From Mangrovicoccus sp. HB161399 (lineage in GTDB: Bacteria > Pseudomonadota > Alphaproteobacteria > Rhodobacterales > Rhodobacteraceae): a stretch of DNA of 64,000 nucleotides. The stretch is from assembly GCF_013184745.1 (NCBI RefSeq), contig NZ_JAATVU010000002.1, forward strand, positions 97,999 through 161,998. The letters are read 5' to 3'. Position 1 is the first letter of the stretch, and each line of letters opens with the position of its first letter. Position numbers and translations under genes: made by a program. Below, in pieces: positions 27,877-37,089 of this stretch. A model generated the notes under the pieces. That model was given only the letters and a program-made list of their open reading frames with translations. It was not told the origin of the DNA and ran no database searches.

Positions 27877-28689
27877 TCACTCCAGCCCGAGCACGTCCAT
27901 CATGTCGTACTCGCCGGGCCCCTTGTCCTGGCCCCACAGTGCCGCCGCAACCGCGCCGCGGGCGAAGATGCCCCGGTCTGTCGCCAGATGGCGCAGCACG
28001 ATGCGCTCGCCCGGGCTGGCGAAGATCACGTCGTGCTCGCCCACCACGTCGCCGCCGCGGATCGCCGAGAAGCCGATCGAGCCTTCTTCCCGCGCGCCGC
28101 GGCGCTGCAGGCGCGTCATGTCCTGAAGCTCTTCCAGGGACTTGCCGCGCCCCTCGGCCGCCGCTTCGCCCAGCATCAGCGCGGTGCCCGACGGCGCGTC
28201 GACCTTGTGGCGGTGATGCGCCTCGACCACGTCGATGTCCCAGTCGGTGCCCAGCACCGCGGCCACCCGGCGGGTCAGCCCGACCAGAAGGTTGACGCCC
28301 AGGCTCATGTTGCCCGCCCGCACCACGACCGCATGGCGCGCTGCCGCGGCGATCTTCGCCAGGTCGCCCGGCTCGAAGCCGGTGGTGCCGATCACATGGA
28401 CCGCCCGCGCCTGCGCCGCGACTGCCGCGACCTCGGTGCTCAGCTCCGGCGTGGTGAAGTCGATCACCGCCTGCGCCTGCGCCATCGGCGCCAGCAATTC
28501 GTCGGAGACCGTGACGCCGAGCGCCGGACCGCCCATCGCCGTGCCGACATCCTGGCCGACCCACGCATGCCCCGGCCGCACGACGGCACCGGCCAGCCGG
28601 GCCCTGCCGCTCTCGGCCACGGCCTGCACCAGCATCCGGCCCATCCGCCCCGCGGCGCCTGTGATCACAATTCCCGGCAGCTCCGTCAT
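27877..28689 (-). CDS. dapB: 4-hydroxy-tetrahydrodipicolinate reductase
   Basis: An NAD(P)H-dependent enzyme of the lysine/diaminopimelate pathway, 270 residues. The nucleotide-binding [10 protein letters not shown] is at the N-terminus. The active-site segment [16 protein letters not shown] (about residues 155-170) carries the catalytic His pair and Lys. It is divergent from rbfA across 91 bp. Confidence 0.97.
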   Translation of the reverse strand: MTELPGIVITGAAGRMGRMLVQAVAESGRARLAGAVVRPGHAWVGQDVGTAMGGPALGVTVSDELLAPMAQAQAVIDFTTPELSTEVAAVAAQARAVHVIGTTGFEPGDLAKIAAAARHAVVVRAGNMSLGVNLLVGLTRRVAAVLGTDWDIDVVEAHHRHKVDAPSGTALMLGEAAAEGRGKSLEELQDMTRLQRRGAREEGSIGFSAIRGGDVVGEHDVIFASPGERIVLRHLATDRGIFARGAVAAALWGQDKGPGEYDMMDVLGLE

Positions 28690-28780
28690 CGCCTCTTCCT
28701 TCGCCTCTTCATCCGGCGCCCTGCGACATTCCTTCCAGAGTCCTGTTGCGGGCGCCCCTGCGATGCCTTACATGCCGGCC

Positions 28781-29212
28781 ATGGCACGCCACAAGCATCA
28801 CGACACCTTCTCCGGCCCTTCGCAGCGCCAGCTGCGCGTGGGCGAGCTCATCCGCCGGACCCTGTCCGAGGTGCTGAGCCGCGGCGAGATCCACGATCCG
28901 GACCTCAACCGGATGTCGATCACCGTGGGCGAAGTCCGGTCCTCTCCCGACCTGAAGGTCGCAACGGCCTATGTCATGCCGCTTGGCGGACAGGGCGCCG
29001 AGGCGGCGATCGAGGCACTGAACCGCAACCGCAGCGAGCTGCGGCGTGCGGTCGGCAAGGCGGTGAAGCTGAAATTCTCGCCCGAGCTGCGGTTCCGCAT
29101 CGACGAGACCTTCGACCGGATGGACGAGACACGCCGCCTGTTCTCGCAGGACAACGTGCGCCGCGACCTCGATGACGGCGCCGAAGACGACGACTTCGAT
29201 CAGGACGACTGA
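28781..29212 (+). CDS. rbfA: Ribosome-binding factor A
   Basis: A KH-fold cold-shock maturation factor that binds the 30S subunit during late assembly. About 143 residues, starting [22 protein letters not shown]; the core segment [13 protein letters not shown] and an acidic C-terminus (EDDDFDQDD) are typical. ATGs at 28763 and 28772 are in frame and could also be used; no strong ribosome-binding site decides. The stop is 1 bp from the truB start, so translation is coupled. Confidence 0.93.
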   Translation: MARHKHHDTFSGPSQRQLRVGELIRRTLSEVLSRGEIHDPDLNRMSITVGEVRSSPDLKVATAYVMPLGGQGAEAAIEALNRNRSELRRAVGKAVKLKFSPELRFRIDETFDRMDETRRLFSQDNVRRDLDDGAEDDDFDQDD

Positions 29213-29213
29213 C

Positions 29214-30128
29214 ATGGGACGCAAGCGCAAGGGGCGCGAGGTTCACGGCTGGCTGGTCGTGGACAAGCCCGCCGGTCTGACCTCGACCGCGGTGGTGAAC
29301 AAGGTCCGCTGGGCCTTCGACGCGAAGAAGGCCGGCCATGCCGGAACGCTGGATCCTGCGGCAACAGGCGTCCTGGCAATCGCGCTCGGCGAAGCGACCA
29401 AGACCGTTCCGTTCATCACCGACGCGCTGAAATGCTACCGCTTCATGGTGCGGCTCGGCCAGGCGACGAATACCGACGATGCCGAGGGCGAAGTGATCGC
29501 CGAGTCGGCGCAGCGCCCCTCCACCGAGGAGATCGCCGCGGCCCTGCCCGGCTTCACCGGCGACATCATGCAGGTGCCGCCGAAATTCTCGGCGGTGAAG
29601 ATCGACGGCGAGCGCGCCTATGCGCTGGCGCGCGAGGGCGACGATCCGCAGCTTTCGGCGCGGCCGCTCTTCGTCGAGAGCCTGGAGCTGGTCTCCCGCC
29701 CCGATGACGACCATGTCGAGCTGGAGATGGTCTGCGGCAAGGGCGGATATGTCCGTGCCATCGCGCGCGACCTGGGAGAGACGCTGGGCTGCAAGGCGCA
29801 TGTCGACTGGCTGCGCCGCGTCTGGTCCGGTCCGTTCGAGGCCGACGAGGACGGGGTGAGCTTGGCCGATATCGAGGCCGGGGCGAAGGATCCGGCACTC
29901 GACCGGCTGCTGCTGCCGCTGGAGGCCGGGCTGACCGACCTGCCGAAGGTGGTGGTCTCCGCCCATGGCGCGACCCGGCTGATGAACGGCAATCCGGGCG
30001 AGGTCCTGTCCTCGGAGGCCGAGTTCGGCGAGGAAGCCTGGGCCGTGCATCAGGGCCGCCCGGTCGCGGTCGGCATCTACAAGGCCGGGATGCTGCATCC
30101 CAGCCGGGTGTTCAATCTGTCCGAATGA
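29214..30128 (+). CDS. truB: tRNA pseudouridine(55) synthase
   Basis: This enzyme makes pseudouridine 55 in the T-loop of tRNAs. It has 304 residues, with the catalytic Asp47 in [15 protein letters not shown]. The ATG at 29214 sits one base after the rbfA stop; a longer open frame inside rbfA is rejected. Its last 17 bp overlap tail-to-tail with the small membrane-protein gene. rpsO, a frequent downstream neighbour, is 18 kb away. Confidence 0.96.
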   Translation: MGRKRKGREVHGWLVVDKPAGLTSTAVVNKVRWAFDAKKAGHAGTLDPAATGVLAIALGEATKTVPFITDALKCYRFMVRLGQATNTDDAEGEVIAESAQRPSTEEIAAALPGFTGDIMQVPPKFSAVKIDGERAYALAREGDDPQLSARPLFVESLELVSRPDDDHVELEMVCGKGGYVRAIARDLGETLGCKAHVDWLRRVWSGPFEADEDGVSLADIEAGAKDPALDRLLLPLEAGLTDLPKVVVSAHGATRLMNGNPGEVLSSEAEFGEEAWAVHQGRPVAVGIYKAGMLHPSRVFNLSE

Positions 30129-30414
30129 ACGGCTCCCGCGGGCTGAGATCGAGAGGTTTCGGCCGCGTGAACGTCACCTGGCGCCCGCCCCCGTCCGGGG
30201 GCGGCTGCGCCCGGGACGCCGCCAAGTCCTGCTGCGGGGCCGGACTCCGGCAGGGCAGCGCCGCGAACTCCGCGGCCGGAAGCCCGATCGCCGCGCGCAG
30301 CGGGGCCCCGGCACCCGAAAGCAGCATGACGGTCACGAAGGCGGCCACGCCCGCCGACAGTGCCGCCAGAAAGACATGGCCCAGTCCGTAGGCAATCAGC
30401 TGTCCCGGTCGCAT
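30112..30414 (-). CDS. Small membrane protein of unknown function
   Basis: A 100-residue protein with one or two hydrophobic helices (about residues 7-46) and a basic, proline-rich tail. I do not recognise a family. A strong AAAGGAGCC ribosome-binding site 7 nt before the ATG supports it as a real gene despite the 17-bp tail-to-tail overlap with truB. It is divergent from the DUF1643 gene. Confidence 0.6.
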   Translation of the reverse strand: MRPGQLIAYGLGHVFLAALSAGVAAFVTVMLLSGAGAPLRAAIGLPAAEFAALPCRSPAPQQDLAASRAQPPPDGGGRQVTFTRPKPLDLSPREPFIRTD

Positions 30415-30509
30415 CGCAGGCTCCTTTCCGCCACATCCTTAACCGCGATCCCTTGCCGAAGGATGAAGCCGGGCTTGCGCCCGGCCCGCCAATCCCGCAC
30501 ATCCGCTGC

Positions 30510-31022
30510 ATGATCACCCGCACCCACCAGAAGGGCGATGCCGCCTCCATCGCCGTCTATTCGCCCTGCGAGCTCTACCGCTACACGCTGACCCGCGTCT
30601 GGGACCCGGCGGGACAGAAGGTGACCTTCGTCATGCTCAACCCCTCGACCGCCACCGAGGTGCAGAACGACCCGACGGTCGAACGCTGCGAGCGGCGGGC
30701 GCGGACGCTGGGCTACGGCGCGTTCCGGGTGACCAACATCTTCGCCTGGCGCGACACCGACCCGAAGGCGATGCGCGCCGCGCCGGAACCGGTCGGGCCG
30801 GAAAACGATGCGGCGATTGCCGAGGCCTGCGGCTGGGCCGACCGCGTGGTCTGCGCCTGGGGCACCCATGGCGCCTTCCTCGACCGCGGCCCGGCGGTCG
30901 AACGCCTGATCCGCGCCACCGGCGTCACGCCCTACCATCTGGGCCTGTCGAAGGCCGGGCATCCCAAGCATCCGCTCTACCTGCCCTATGCCCAGCAGCC
31001 GGAGCCCTGGCTGATCTCCTGA
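30510..31022 (+). CDS. DUF1643 domain protein
   Basis: A 170-residue protein of the DUF1643 family, function unknown. Family hallmarks are MLNPSTATEVQNDPTVERC, the YGAFRVTNIFAWRDTDP segment and a C-terminal HLGLSKAGHPKHPLYLPY. An in-frame extension upstream overlaps the divergent gene's control region and is rejected; the ATG at 30510 matches the usual N-terminal length. It is convergent with the catalase gene. Confidence 0.85.
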   Translation: MITRTHQKGDAASIAVYSPCELYRYTLTRVWDPAGQKVTFVMLNPSTATEVQNDPTVERCERRARTLGYGAFRVTNIFAWRDTDPKAMRAAPEPVGPENDAAIAEACGWADRVVCAWGTHGAFLDRGPAVERLIRATGVTPYHLGLSKAGHPKHPLYLPYAQQPEPWLIS

Positions 31023-31077
31023 CGGACGAAGGGCCCCGCCGGAGCGGACCCCTCCAGGCCGCCGTTCCGGCGCGATC

Positions 31078-32595
31078 CTATTCCGCTGGCTCGTTGACGC
31101 CAAGCGGGGTGTCTTCGGTCACCGGCAGCGAATTGGTGTCGCCGGGACCGGAAGCCACGACCTTGCGCACGCCCGCCTCGTAGTCGGGATGGACGCGGCG
31201 CAGCACCTCGAACCAGCGCTCCTTCACGCTGTCGGAGCAGGGCGCCATCGCACCGCCCATGTTCCGGTAGAGCCGGCCGCGCTCCTCGTCGGTCATGACA
31301 TCCATCACCAGCGCGCGGACCTGCACGTAATCCGCATCCGGATCGGCCTGGTCATAGCGCGCCGCGTCGCCGTCGATCTTCAGCGGCGGTTCGGCCACAG
31401 TGCCGTCGGCGCGGGCTGCTTCCTCGTACTGGTTCGGCTCGTAATAGGCGTCCGGATGGCCGGAATTCGGCGGGAAGAACCGCATCCCGCCGTCCTTGTG
31501 GTAGTTGTGCGTCGCCGGAGCCGCCTTGGGGAAGTTGGCCGGAAGCGCCTCGTAATGCGTCCCCAGCCGGTAGCGGTGGGCGTCGGCATAGGAGAATACC
31601 CGCGCCTGCAGCATCTTGTCCGGGCTGAAGCCGATGCCCGGCACCACGTTCGACGGCGAGAAGGCGGCATTCTCGACATACATGAAGTAGTTTTCGGGGT
31701 TGCGGTTGATCTCCAGCTCGCCGACCTCGATCAGCGGGAAATCCGCATGCGGCCAGACCTTGGTCAGGTCGAACGGGTTGAAGCTCTGCTTCGCCGCGTC
31801 TTCCTCGCTCATCACCTGGATGCAGAAGGTCCATTTCGGGAAACGCCCTTCCTCCAGCATGTTGTAGAGGTCCTCCTGGTAGGACTCGCGGGTCTTGCCG
31901 ATCAGCTTTTCCGCCTCTTCCGAGGTGTGGAAGTCATGGCCCTGCTGCGTCTTGAAGTGGAACTTCACCCAGAAGCGTTCGCCCTTGGCGTTCCACATCG
32001 AATAGGTGTGCGAGCCATAGCCGTTCATGTGCGACGGGTTCTTCGGGATGCCGCGGTCCGACATCAGGATGGTGACCTGATGCACGGATTCCGGCTGGCC
32101 GGCCCAGAAGTCGAACATCGCCTCGGGGCTGCGCATGTTGGTGACCGGGTGGCGCTTCTGCGTGTGGATGAAATCCGGGAACTTGTAGGCGTCGCGGACG
32201 AAGAACACCGGCGTGTTGTTGCCCACCATGTCCCAGTTGCCGTCCTCGGTATAGAATTTCAGCGAGAAGCCGCGGACGTCGCGTTCCGCATCCGCCGCGC
32301 CCGCCTCGCCTGCCACGGTCGACCAGCGCGCCAGCACCTCGGTGCGCTTGCCGACCTCCGAGAAGATCTTGGCGCAGGAATACTGCGAGATGTCCTTGGT
32401 GATGGTCAGCGCGCCGAACGCGCCCCAGCCCTTGGCATGGACGGTGCGCTCGGGGATGCGCTCGCGGTTCTGGTGTGCCAGTTTCTCGAGCAGCTGGTAG
32501 TCCTGCATCAGCACCGGGCCGCGCTTGCCCGCGGTCAGGCTGTTCTCGTTCGTGGGCACCGGGGCGCCTGCGGTGGTCGTGAGACGCTTGCTCAT
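31078..32595 (-). CDS. katA: Monofunctional haem catalase
   Basis: A small-subunit catalase of 505 residues that disproportionates hydrogen peroxide in the cytosol. The distal His is in [13 protein letters not shown] (about residue 53). The proximal haem Tyr is in [15 protein letters not shown] (about residue 337). Length fits clade-3-type enzymes. It is divergent from an oxyR gene across 88 bp, the classic arrangement for peroxide-inducible control. The symbol katA is given by family, not by ortholog proof. Confidence 0.95.
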   Translation of the reverse strand: MSKRLTTTAGAPVPTNENSLTAGKRGPVLMQDYQLLEKLAHQNRERIPERTVHAKGWGAFGALTITKDISQYSCAKIFSEVGKRTEVLARWSTVAGEAGAADAERDVRGFSLKFYTEDGNWDMVGNNTPVFFVRDAYKFPDFIHTQKRHPVTNMRSPEAMFDFWAGQPESVHQVTILMSDRGIPKNPSHMNGYGSHTYSMWNAKGERFWVKFHFKTQQGHDFHTSEEAEKLIGKTRESYQEDLYNMLEEGRFPKWTFCIQVMSEEDAAKQSFNPFDLTKVWPHADFPLIEVGELEINRNPENYFMYVENAAFSPSNVVPGIGFSPDKMLQARVFSYADAHRYRLGTHYEALPANFPKAAPATHNYHKDGGMRFFPPNSGHPDAYYEPNQYEEAARADGTVAEPPLKIDGDAARYDQADPDADYVQVRALVMDVMTDEERGRLYRNMGGAMAPCSDSVKERWFEVLRRVHPDYEAGVRKVVASGPGDTNSLPVTEDTPLGVNEPAE

Positions 32596-32683
32596 GGACT
32601 TCCTCCGTCGGTCTTAATGGGTAACGCGTACCCCGAGTCAAAGAGCGGATTGCGCATACGGTTCCCTCCGATAAGATCAACTG
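32596..32683. promoter_or_regulatory. katA-oxyR divergent control region
   Basis: This 88-bp spacer must hold both promoters and, by family, an OxyR site. Toward oxyR a TTGCGC (32650-32655) and TAAGAT (32672-32677) pair is 16 bp apart; it would start transcription near the ATG, giving an almost leaderless oxyR message. I could not recognise a full OxyR-type repeat by eye. Confidence 0.4.
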
Positions 32684-33604
32684 ATGGCTCACGTAACCTT
32701 GAAACAGCTGGCCTATTTCGAAGCCCTCGCCCGGACCGGCCATTTCGGACGGGCGGCGGCGCTGTGCCATGTCACCCAGCCGGCCCTGTCGATGCAGGTG
32801 GCCGAGCTGGAATCGCAGCTCGGCGTCGCGCTGGTGGAGCGGCGGCCGCGCGGCGTGACGCTGACCGCCGCCGGACAGGAGGTCGCGCGGCGCGCAGGCG
32901 ATATCGGACAGTCGGTGCGCGACCTGGTCGAGGCGGCCGGGATGCATGCAGGCGGGCTGGCCGGGCCGCTGCGGCTGGGCGTGATCCCGACCGTGGCGCC
33001 CTACCTGCTGCCCGGGCTGCTGAAGGAGATCATCCGCCGCCATCCCGGATCGGAGCTGAAGGTGCGCGAGACGGTGACCCACACGCTGCTGTCGGAACTG
33101 GCGCAGGGCACGCTCGACCTTGTGATCGCGGCGCTGCCGCTGGTCCATCCCGAGATCGAGACCCACCCGGTCTTCTCCGAGCGTTTCATGCTGATCGCCC
33201 CGCCGGGCACGCCTGCCAGCCAGCCCGACGAGGAGGTTCTGGCGCAGCACCCGCTGCTGCTGCTGGAAGAGGGCCACTGCTTCCGCGACCATGCGCTGGC
33301 GGCCTGCGGGCTGACCGTGGCGGACGAGGTGGACACGCTCGCCGCCTCCAGCCTCTCGACGCTGGTGCAGATGGTGGCGCACGGGCTGGGCGTCACGCTG
33401 ATCCCGGAAATGGCGGCACGCAGCGAGGCCCAGCATGACCGGGTCGCGGTGCGCACCTTCGCCGGCCCGCAGCGGACCCGCACCGTGGCGCTGGCCTGGC
33501 GCAGGTCCAGCCCGCGCGATGCGGAATACCGGCTGCTGGCCGCGATGCTGGCGGATCTGGCGGCTCAGACCCCGCTGGAGCGCGCCCCCGAGCCGGTGCC
33601 GTAG
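32684..33604 (+). CDS. oxyR: Hydrogen-peroxide-sensing regulator OxyR
   Basis: A LysR-family peroxide sensor of 306 residues. The N-terminal helix-turn-helix spans about residues 1-60. The redox pair falls at Cys199 and Cys208 in GHCFRDHALAAC, the same numbers and spacing as in E. coli OxyR, so disulfide activation is expected. The divergent catalase is the evident target. Its 3' end overlaps the tetR-type gene tail-to-tail by 40 bp. Confidence 0.94.
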   Translation: MAHVTLKQLAYFEALARTGHFGRAAALCHVTQPALSMQVAELESQLGVALVERRPRGVTLTAAGQEVARRAGDIGQSVRDLVEAAGMHAGGLAGPLRLGVIPTVAPYLLPGLLKEIIRRHPGSELKVRETVTHTLLSELAQGTLDLVIAALPLVHPEIETHPVFSERFMLIAPPGTPASQPDEEVLAQHPLLLLEEGHCFRDHALAACGLTVADEVDTLAASSLSTLVQMVAHGLGVTLIPEMAARSEAQHDRVAVRTFAGPQRTRTVALAWRRSSPRDAEYRLLAAMLADLAAQTPLERAPEPVP

Positions 33605-34245
33605 CAGGCGAGAAACATCGTCACGGCAGACCCAACGGTGCGCGACAGTTCCGCCTCCGTCGGCTCGCGGTCGAGATGCGCCATCACGCGGCGGCGGAAC
33701 AGCCCGGCAAGGCAGAGCTCCACGAACTGGTAGGCGGCCAGTTCGGGATCGGGAATCTCCAGCTCTCCCGCGGCGATCTGCGTCCGCAGGTAGCCGCGCA
33801 GCGCCTCCATCCCGCGCCGCCCGCCGGCATCGTAGAAGCGGCGGCCGAGATCCGGCTTGCGCTCGGTCACGCCGATCACCGTGCGGTGCGCCGCGATCAC
33901 CGGCTCGGAACACAGCACCTGCGCCAAATGCTGCCCGTATGCGTGCAGCACCTCCGCAATCGGGCCGGGCCGGTCCAGTTCCGCGAGGATCTCGGCGAAG
34001 ATGCGCTCCCTGGCCTCGGAGATCAGCGCCTCGAACAGCTCCTCCTTGGAGGAGAAATAGACGTAGATCGTGCTCTTCGAGACCCCCGCCTCGCGCGTGA
34101 TGTCGTTCATCGAGGCCGCGTCGAAGCCGAGCTGGGCAAAGACCGTGCGAGCGCCGTCGAGGATCTGCGCGCGCTTGGCCGGGTCCTGTCCGGCCGCGGC
34201 CTTTCCGCGGCGGCGCGGGGCCACGGGAACGGCAGGATTTGACAT
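33565..34245 (-). CDS. TetR-family repressor of the adjacent efflux operon
   Basis: A 226-residue repressor. The N-terminal helix-turn-helix contains FDAASMNDITREAGVSKSTIYVYF; the C-terminal domain is of the type found in AcrR/EmrR-like multidrug regulators. The ATG at 34245 is preferred (AGAGGTGA 6 nt upstream) over a GTG three codons earlier. It is divergent from emrA/emrB-like genes across 129 bp that hold two palindromes. The ligand is unknown. Confidence 0.92.
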   Translation of the reverse strand: MSNPAVPVAPRRRGKAAAGQDPAKRAQILDGARTVFAQLGFDAASMNDITREAGVSKSTIYVYFSSKEELFEALISEARERIFAEILAELDRPGPIAEVLHAYGQHLAQVLCSEPVIAAHRTVIGVTERKPDLGRRFYDAGGRRGMEALRGYLRTQIAAGELEIPDPELAAYQFVELCLAGLFRRRVMAHLDREPTEAELSRTVGSAVTMFLACYGTGSGARSSGV

Positions 34246-34266
34246 CTTGTTCACCTCTGCGAGAGA

Positions 34267-34284
34267 TTTCGAACCGGTTGGTTC
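34267..34284. promoter_or_regulatory. Operator 1, proximal to the TetR gene
   Basis: An inverted repeat CGAACC-N4-GGTTCG with flanking T/A. It shares its half-site with the second palindrome 67 bp away and lies 23 bp before the regulator's start, as expected for autorepression. Confidence 0.75.
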
Positions 34285-34334
34285 GATTTTGTGTTGATCT
34301 GCCCGGAGCTTTCCCCCATGTCAACCACCAATAC

Positions 34335-34350
34335 CGAACCGTTCGGTTCG
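34335..34350. promoter_or_regulatory. Operator 2, proximal to the efflux operon
   Basis: A perfect inverted repeat CGAACCG-TT-CGGTTCG, 25 bp before the HlyD-type gene. TetR proteins bind sites of this size; the two copies flanking the spacer point to coordinated repression of both transcripts. Confidence 0.8.
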
Positions 34351-34374
34351 ATTCTCTGACAAGGATCATGAGGC

Positions 34375-35520
34375 ATGGCATTCGACACTTCCGATGACGG
34401 CTCCGGCCAGAGCCAGGACCGCGCGGCGGAACCGGTGCGGAACGGCGCGGCGGAAGAGCCGAAGCCGCGCCGCCGGCCGGTGCGCAAGATCGTCCTCGGC
34501 CTCGTGCTGCTGGCCGCGCTCGGCTTCGGCGGCCGCGAAGGCTATGGCTGGTGGACCGACGGCCGCTTCATGGAAACCACCGACGACGCCTATCTGCAGG
34601 CCGACATCTCCGAGATCTCGCCCGAGGTCACCGGCACGGTCACCGAAGTCGCCATCACCGACAACCAGCCGGTGAAGGCCGGCCAGGTGCTGTTCCGCAT
34701 CGACCAGGGCGACTACCGCATCGCGCTGGACAAGGCCAAGGCCGAGGTTGCGACGCAGCAGCAGACCATGGCGCGGATCCGCGCGCAGATCGAGGCGGCA
34801 AAGGCCTCCGTGACCCAGGCCGAGGCCACCCAGCGTTCGGCCGCGGCGGCGCTGAAGAACGCGCAATCGACCGCCGACCGGGTCAAGAACCTCAATTCCT
34901 CGAGCTTCGCCAGCAAGGCCTCGCTCGACGACGCGGTGGCCGCGCTGGAAGAGGCCCAGGCCCAGCAGGCCAATGCCGATGCCTCTGTCCGCTCCGCCGA
35001 GGCCAATGTCTCCGTGCTGGAGGCGCAGCTGGCCGAAGCGCAGGCGCAGAGCCGCTCGCTCGAACTGGCCGTCGACCAGGCGCAGCGCAATCTCGACCGC
35101 ACCGTGCTGCGCGCGCCCTATGACGGCGTGGTGGCGAACATCGCGGCCGAAAACGGCGAACTGGTCAGCCCCGGCACGCTGCTGGCCGCCGTGGTCCCCT
35201 CCGGCGCACTCTATGTCGAGGCGAATTTCAAGGAAACCCAGCTGGGCGAGGTCCGCGCAGGCGCCGTCGCGCATCTGACCTTCGACATGCTGCCGGGCGT
35301 CGAGGTCGAGGGCCGCGTGGAGTCGCTTGCCCCGGCAACCGGCGCGCTGTTCTCGCTGCTGCCTGCGGAGAACGCGACCGGCAACTTCACCAAGGTGGTG
35401 CAGCGCGTGCCCGTGCGCATCGCGCTCCCGGCGGACACGCTGGCCGACGGACGCCTGCGCGCCGGGCTGTCCACCATCGTCTCGGTCGATACCCGCACCG
35501 GCGGAACGTCGGGCAGCTGA
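34375..35520 (+). CDS. emrA: EmrA-like membrane fusion protein (HlyD family)
   Basis: The periplasmic adaptor of a three-part drug exporter, 381 residues. One N-terminal transmembrane helix (about residues 38-57) is followed by the lipoyl half-motif METTDDAYLQADI, a long alpha-helical hairpin rich in Ala/Gln (about residues 115-240), and a beta-barrel region with APYDGVVANI. It pairs with the MFS pump 5 bp downstream; the outer-membrane channel is not encoded here. The symbol is by family resemblance. Confidence 0.9.
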   Translation: MAFDTSDDGSGQSQDRAAEPVRNGAAEEPKPRRRPVRKIVLGLVLLAALGFGGREGYGWWTDGRFMETTDDAYLQADISEISPEVTGTVTEVAITDNQPVKAGQVLFRIDQGDYRIALDKAKAEVATQQQTMARIRAQIEAAKASVTQAEATQRSAAAALKNAQSTADRVKNLNSSSFASKASLDDAVAALEEAQAQQANADASVRSAEANVSVLEAQLAEAQAQSRSLELAVDQAQRNLDRTVLRAPYDGVVANIAAENGELVSPGTLLAAVVPSGALYVEANFKETQLGEVRAGAVAHLTFDMLPGVEVEGRVESLAPATGALFSLLPAENATGNFTKVVQRVPVRIALPADTLADGRLRAGLSTIVSVDTRTGGTSGS

Positions 35521-35525
35521 CCGCC

Positions 35526-37073
35526 ATGGCCGTCCCCGAGGAGCATATCCCGCCGCGCCGAATCTTCGCTTTCGTGGCGATGATCTTCGGCATGTTCATG
35601 GCGATCCTCGACATCCAGATCGTGGCCGCCTCCCTGTCCGAAATCCAGGCCGGGCTCGGCGCCTCCGCCGACGAGATCAGCTGGGTCCAGACCTCCTACC
35701 TGATCGCCGAGGTGATCATGATCCCGCTCTCGGGCTTCCTGGGGCGGGTGATGTCGACGCGGATCCTGTTCACCGTCTCGGCGCTCGGCTTCGCGGCGAC
35801 AAGCTTCCTCTGCGCGACCGCCACGAATATCGACCAGATGATCGTCTACCGCGCGGCCCAGGGCTTCATCGGCGGCGGCATGATCCCCTCGGTCTTCGCC
35901 GCGGCCTTCTCGATCTTCCCGCCCTCGAAGCGGTCGATCACCTCGCCGCTGATCGGCCTCATCGCGACGCTGGCGCCGACCATCGGCCCGACCGTCGGCG
36001 GCTATCTTTCCGATGCCTTCTCCTGGCACTGGCTGTTCCTGATCAACGTGATCCCCGGCATCTGCGTGGCGATCGCGACCTTCCTGCTGGTGGATTTCGA
36101 CGAGCCCGACTGGAAGCTCTTCCGCCGCTTCGACTGGACCGGGCTGGCGGCAATGGCGGCCTTCCTCGGCGCGATGGAATTCGCGCTGGAGGAAGGGCCG
36201 GCCAATGACTGGATGCAGGACGAGATCGTCGCCCTGGCCGTGGTGGTGATGTGCGCCGGCGGCGTGCTGTTCTTCTGGCGCGCGCTGACCCGCGAGGTGC
36301 CGGTCGTGGACCTCTCGGCCTTCGGCGACCGCAACTTCGCCATGGGCTCGCTCTTCTCGTTCGTGATGGGCACCGGGCTCTACGGAATGACCTATCTCTA
36401 CCCGCTCTACCTGGCGCAGATCCGCGGCTATGACAGCCTGATGATCGGCGAGGCGGTCTTCGTCTCGGGGGCAGCGATGTTCTTCACCGCGCCGCTGGCG
36501 GGGATCCTGTCCTCGAAGCTGGACCCGCGGGTGATGATGGGCATCGGCTTCGCCGGCTTCGCGCTCAGCTCGCACCTGCTGACCGGAATGACCGTCGAGT
36601 GGGACTTCAATGAGCTGCTGCTGCCGCAGATCCTGCGCGGCGTGTCGCTGATGCTCTGCATGGTGCCGATCAACAACCTCGCGCTCGGCACGCTGTCCCC
36701 CGACAAGCTGAAGAGCGCCTCGGGCCTGTTCAACCTGACGCGCAACCTCGGCGGCGCGGTGGGGCTGGCGATCATCAACACCGTGCTGAGCCACCGCAGG
36801 GCCTTCCATTACGAGCGGCTGTCGGAGCATGTCACCTGGACCAATCCCGAGGCGCTGTCGCAGCTGCAGTCGATGGCGGCGAACAACGCGGCGCACGGGC
36901 TGGACGCCTCCACCGCGGCGCTCAGCCAGATGCGGGGGATCGTGGTGGAGCAGGCCAGCGTGATGTCCTTCATCGACGTCTTCGCGCTGTTCACCTTCCT
37001 GTTCCTCGGCCTCGCCGCAATGACACTGATGCTGCAGAAGCCGAAGGACCGGGCGGCGGCCCCTGCGCATTGA
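35526..37073 (+). CDS. emrB: EmrB-like MFS drug efflux pump (DHA2 family)
   Basis: A proton-driven exporter of 515 residues with about 14 transmembrane helices. DHA2 features include the start region FMAILDIQIVAASL and the motif-C-like LIATLAPTIGPTVGGYL. It starts 5 bp after the adaptor gene and is clearly co-transcribed and TetR-controlled. The substrate is unknown; hydrophobic toxicants are typical of the family. Confidence 0.92.
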   Translation: MAVPEEHIPPRRIFAFVAMIFGMFMAILDIQIVAASLSEIQAGLGASADEISWVQTSYLIAEVIMIPLSGFLGRVMSTRILFTVSALGFAATSFLCATATNIDQMIVYRAAQGFIGGGMIPSVFAAAFSIFPPSKRSITSPLIGLIATLAPTIGPTVGGYLSDAFSWHWLFLINVIPGICVAIATFLLVDFDEPDWKLFRRFDWTGLAAMAAFLGAMEFALEEGPANDWMQDEIVALAVVVMCAGGVLFFWRALTREVPVVDLSAFGDRNFAMGSLFSFVMGTGLYGMTYLYPLYLAQIRGYDSLMIGEAVFVSGAAMFFTAPLAGILSSKLDPRVMMGIGFAGFALSSHLLTGMTVEWDFNELLLPQILRGVSLMLCMVPINNLALGTLSPDKLKSASGLFNLTRNLGGAVGLAIINTVLSHRRAFHYERLSEHVTWTNPEALSQLQSMAANNAAHGLDASTAALSQMRGIVVEQASVMSFIDVFALFTFLFLGLAAMTLMLQKPKDRAAAPAH

Positions 37074-37089
37074 GCGCGGGCCGCCCCGC

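Noticed and set aside
32896-33100. The OxyR gene as a generic LysR regulator.
   Set aside because: Cys199 and Cys208 match the E. coli redox pair in number and spacing, and the gene is divergent from a catalase.
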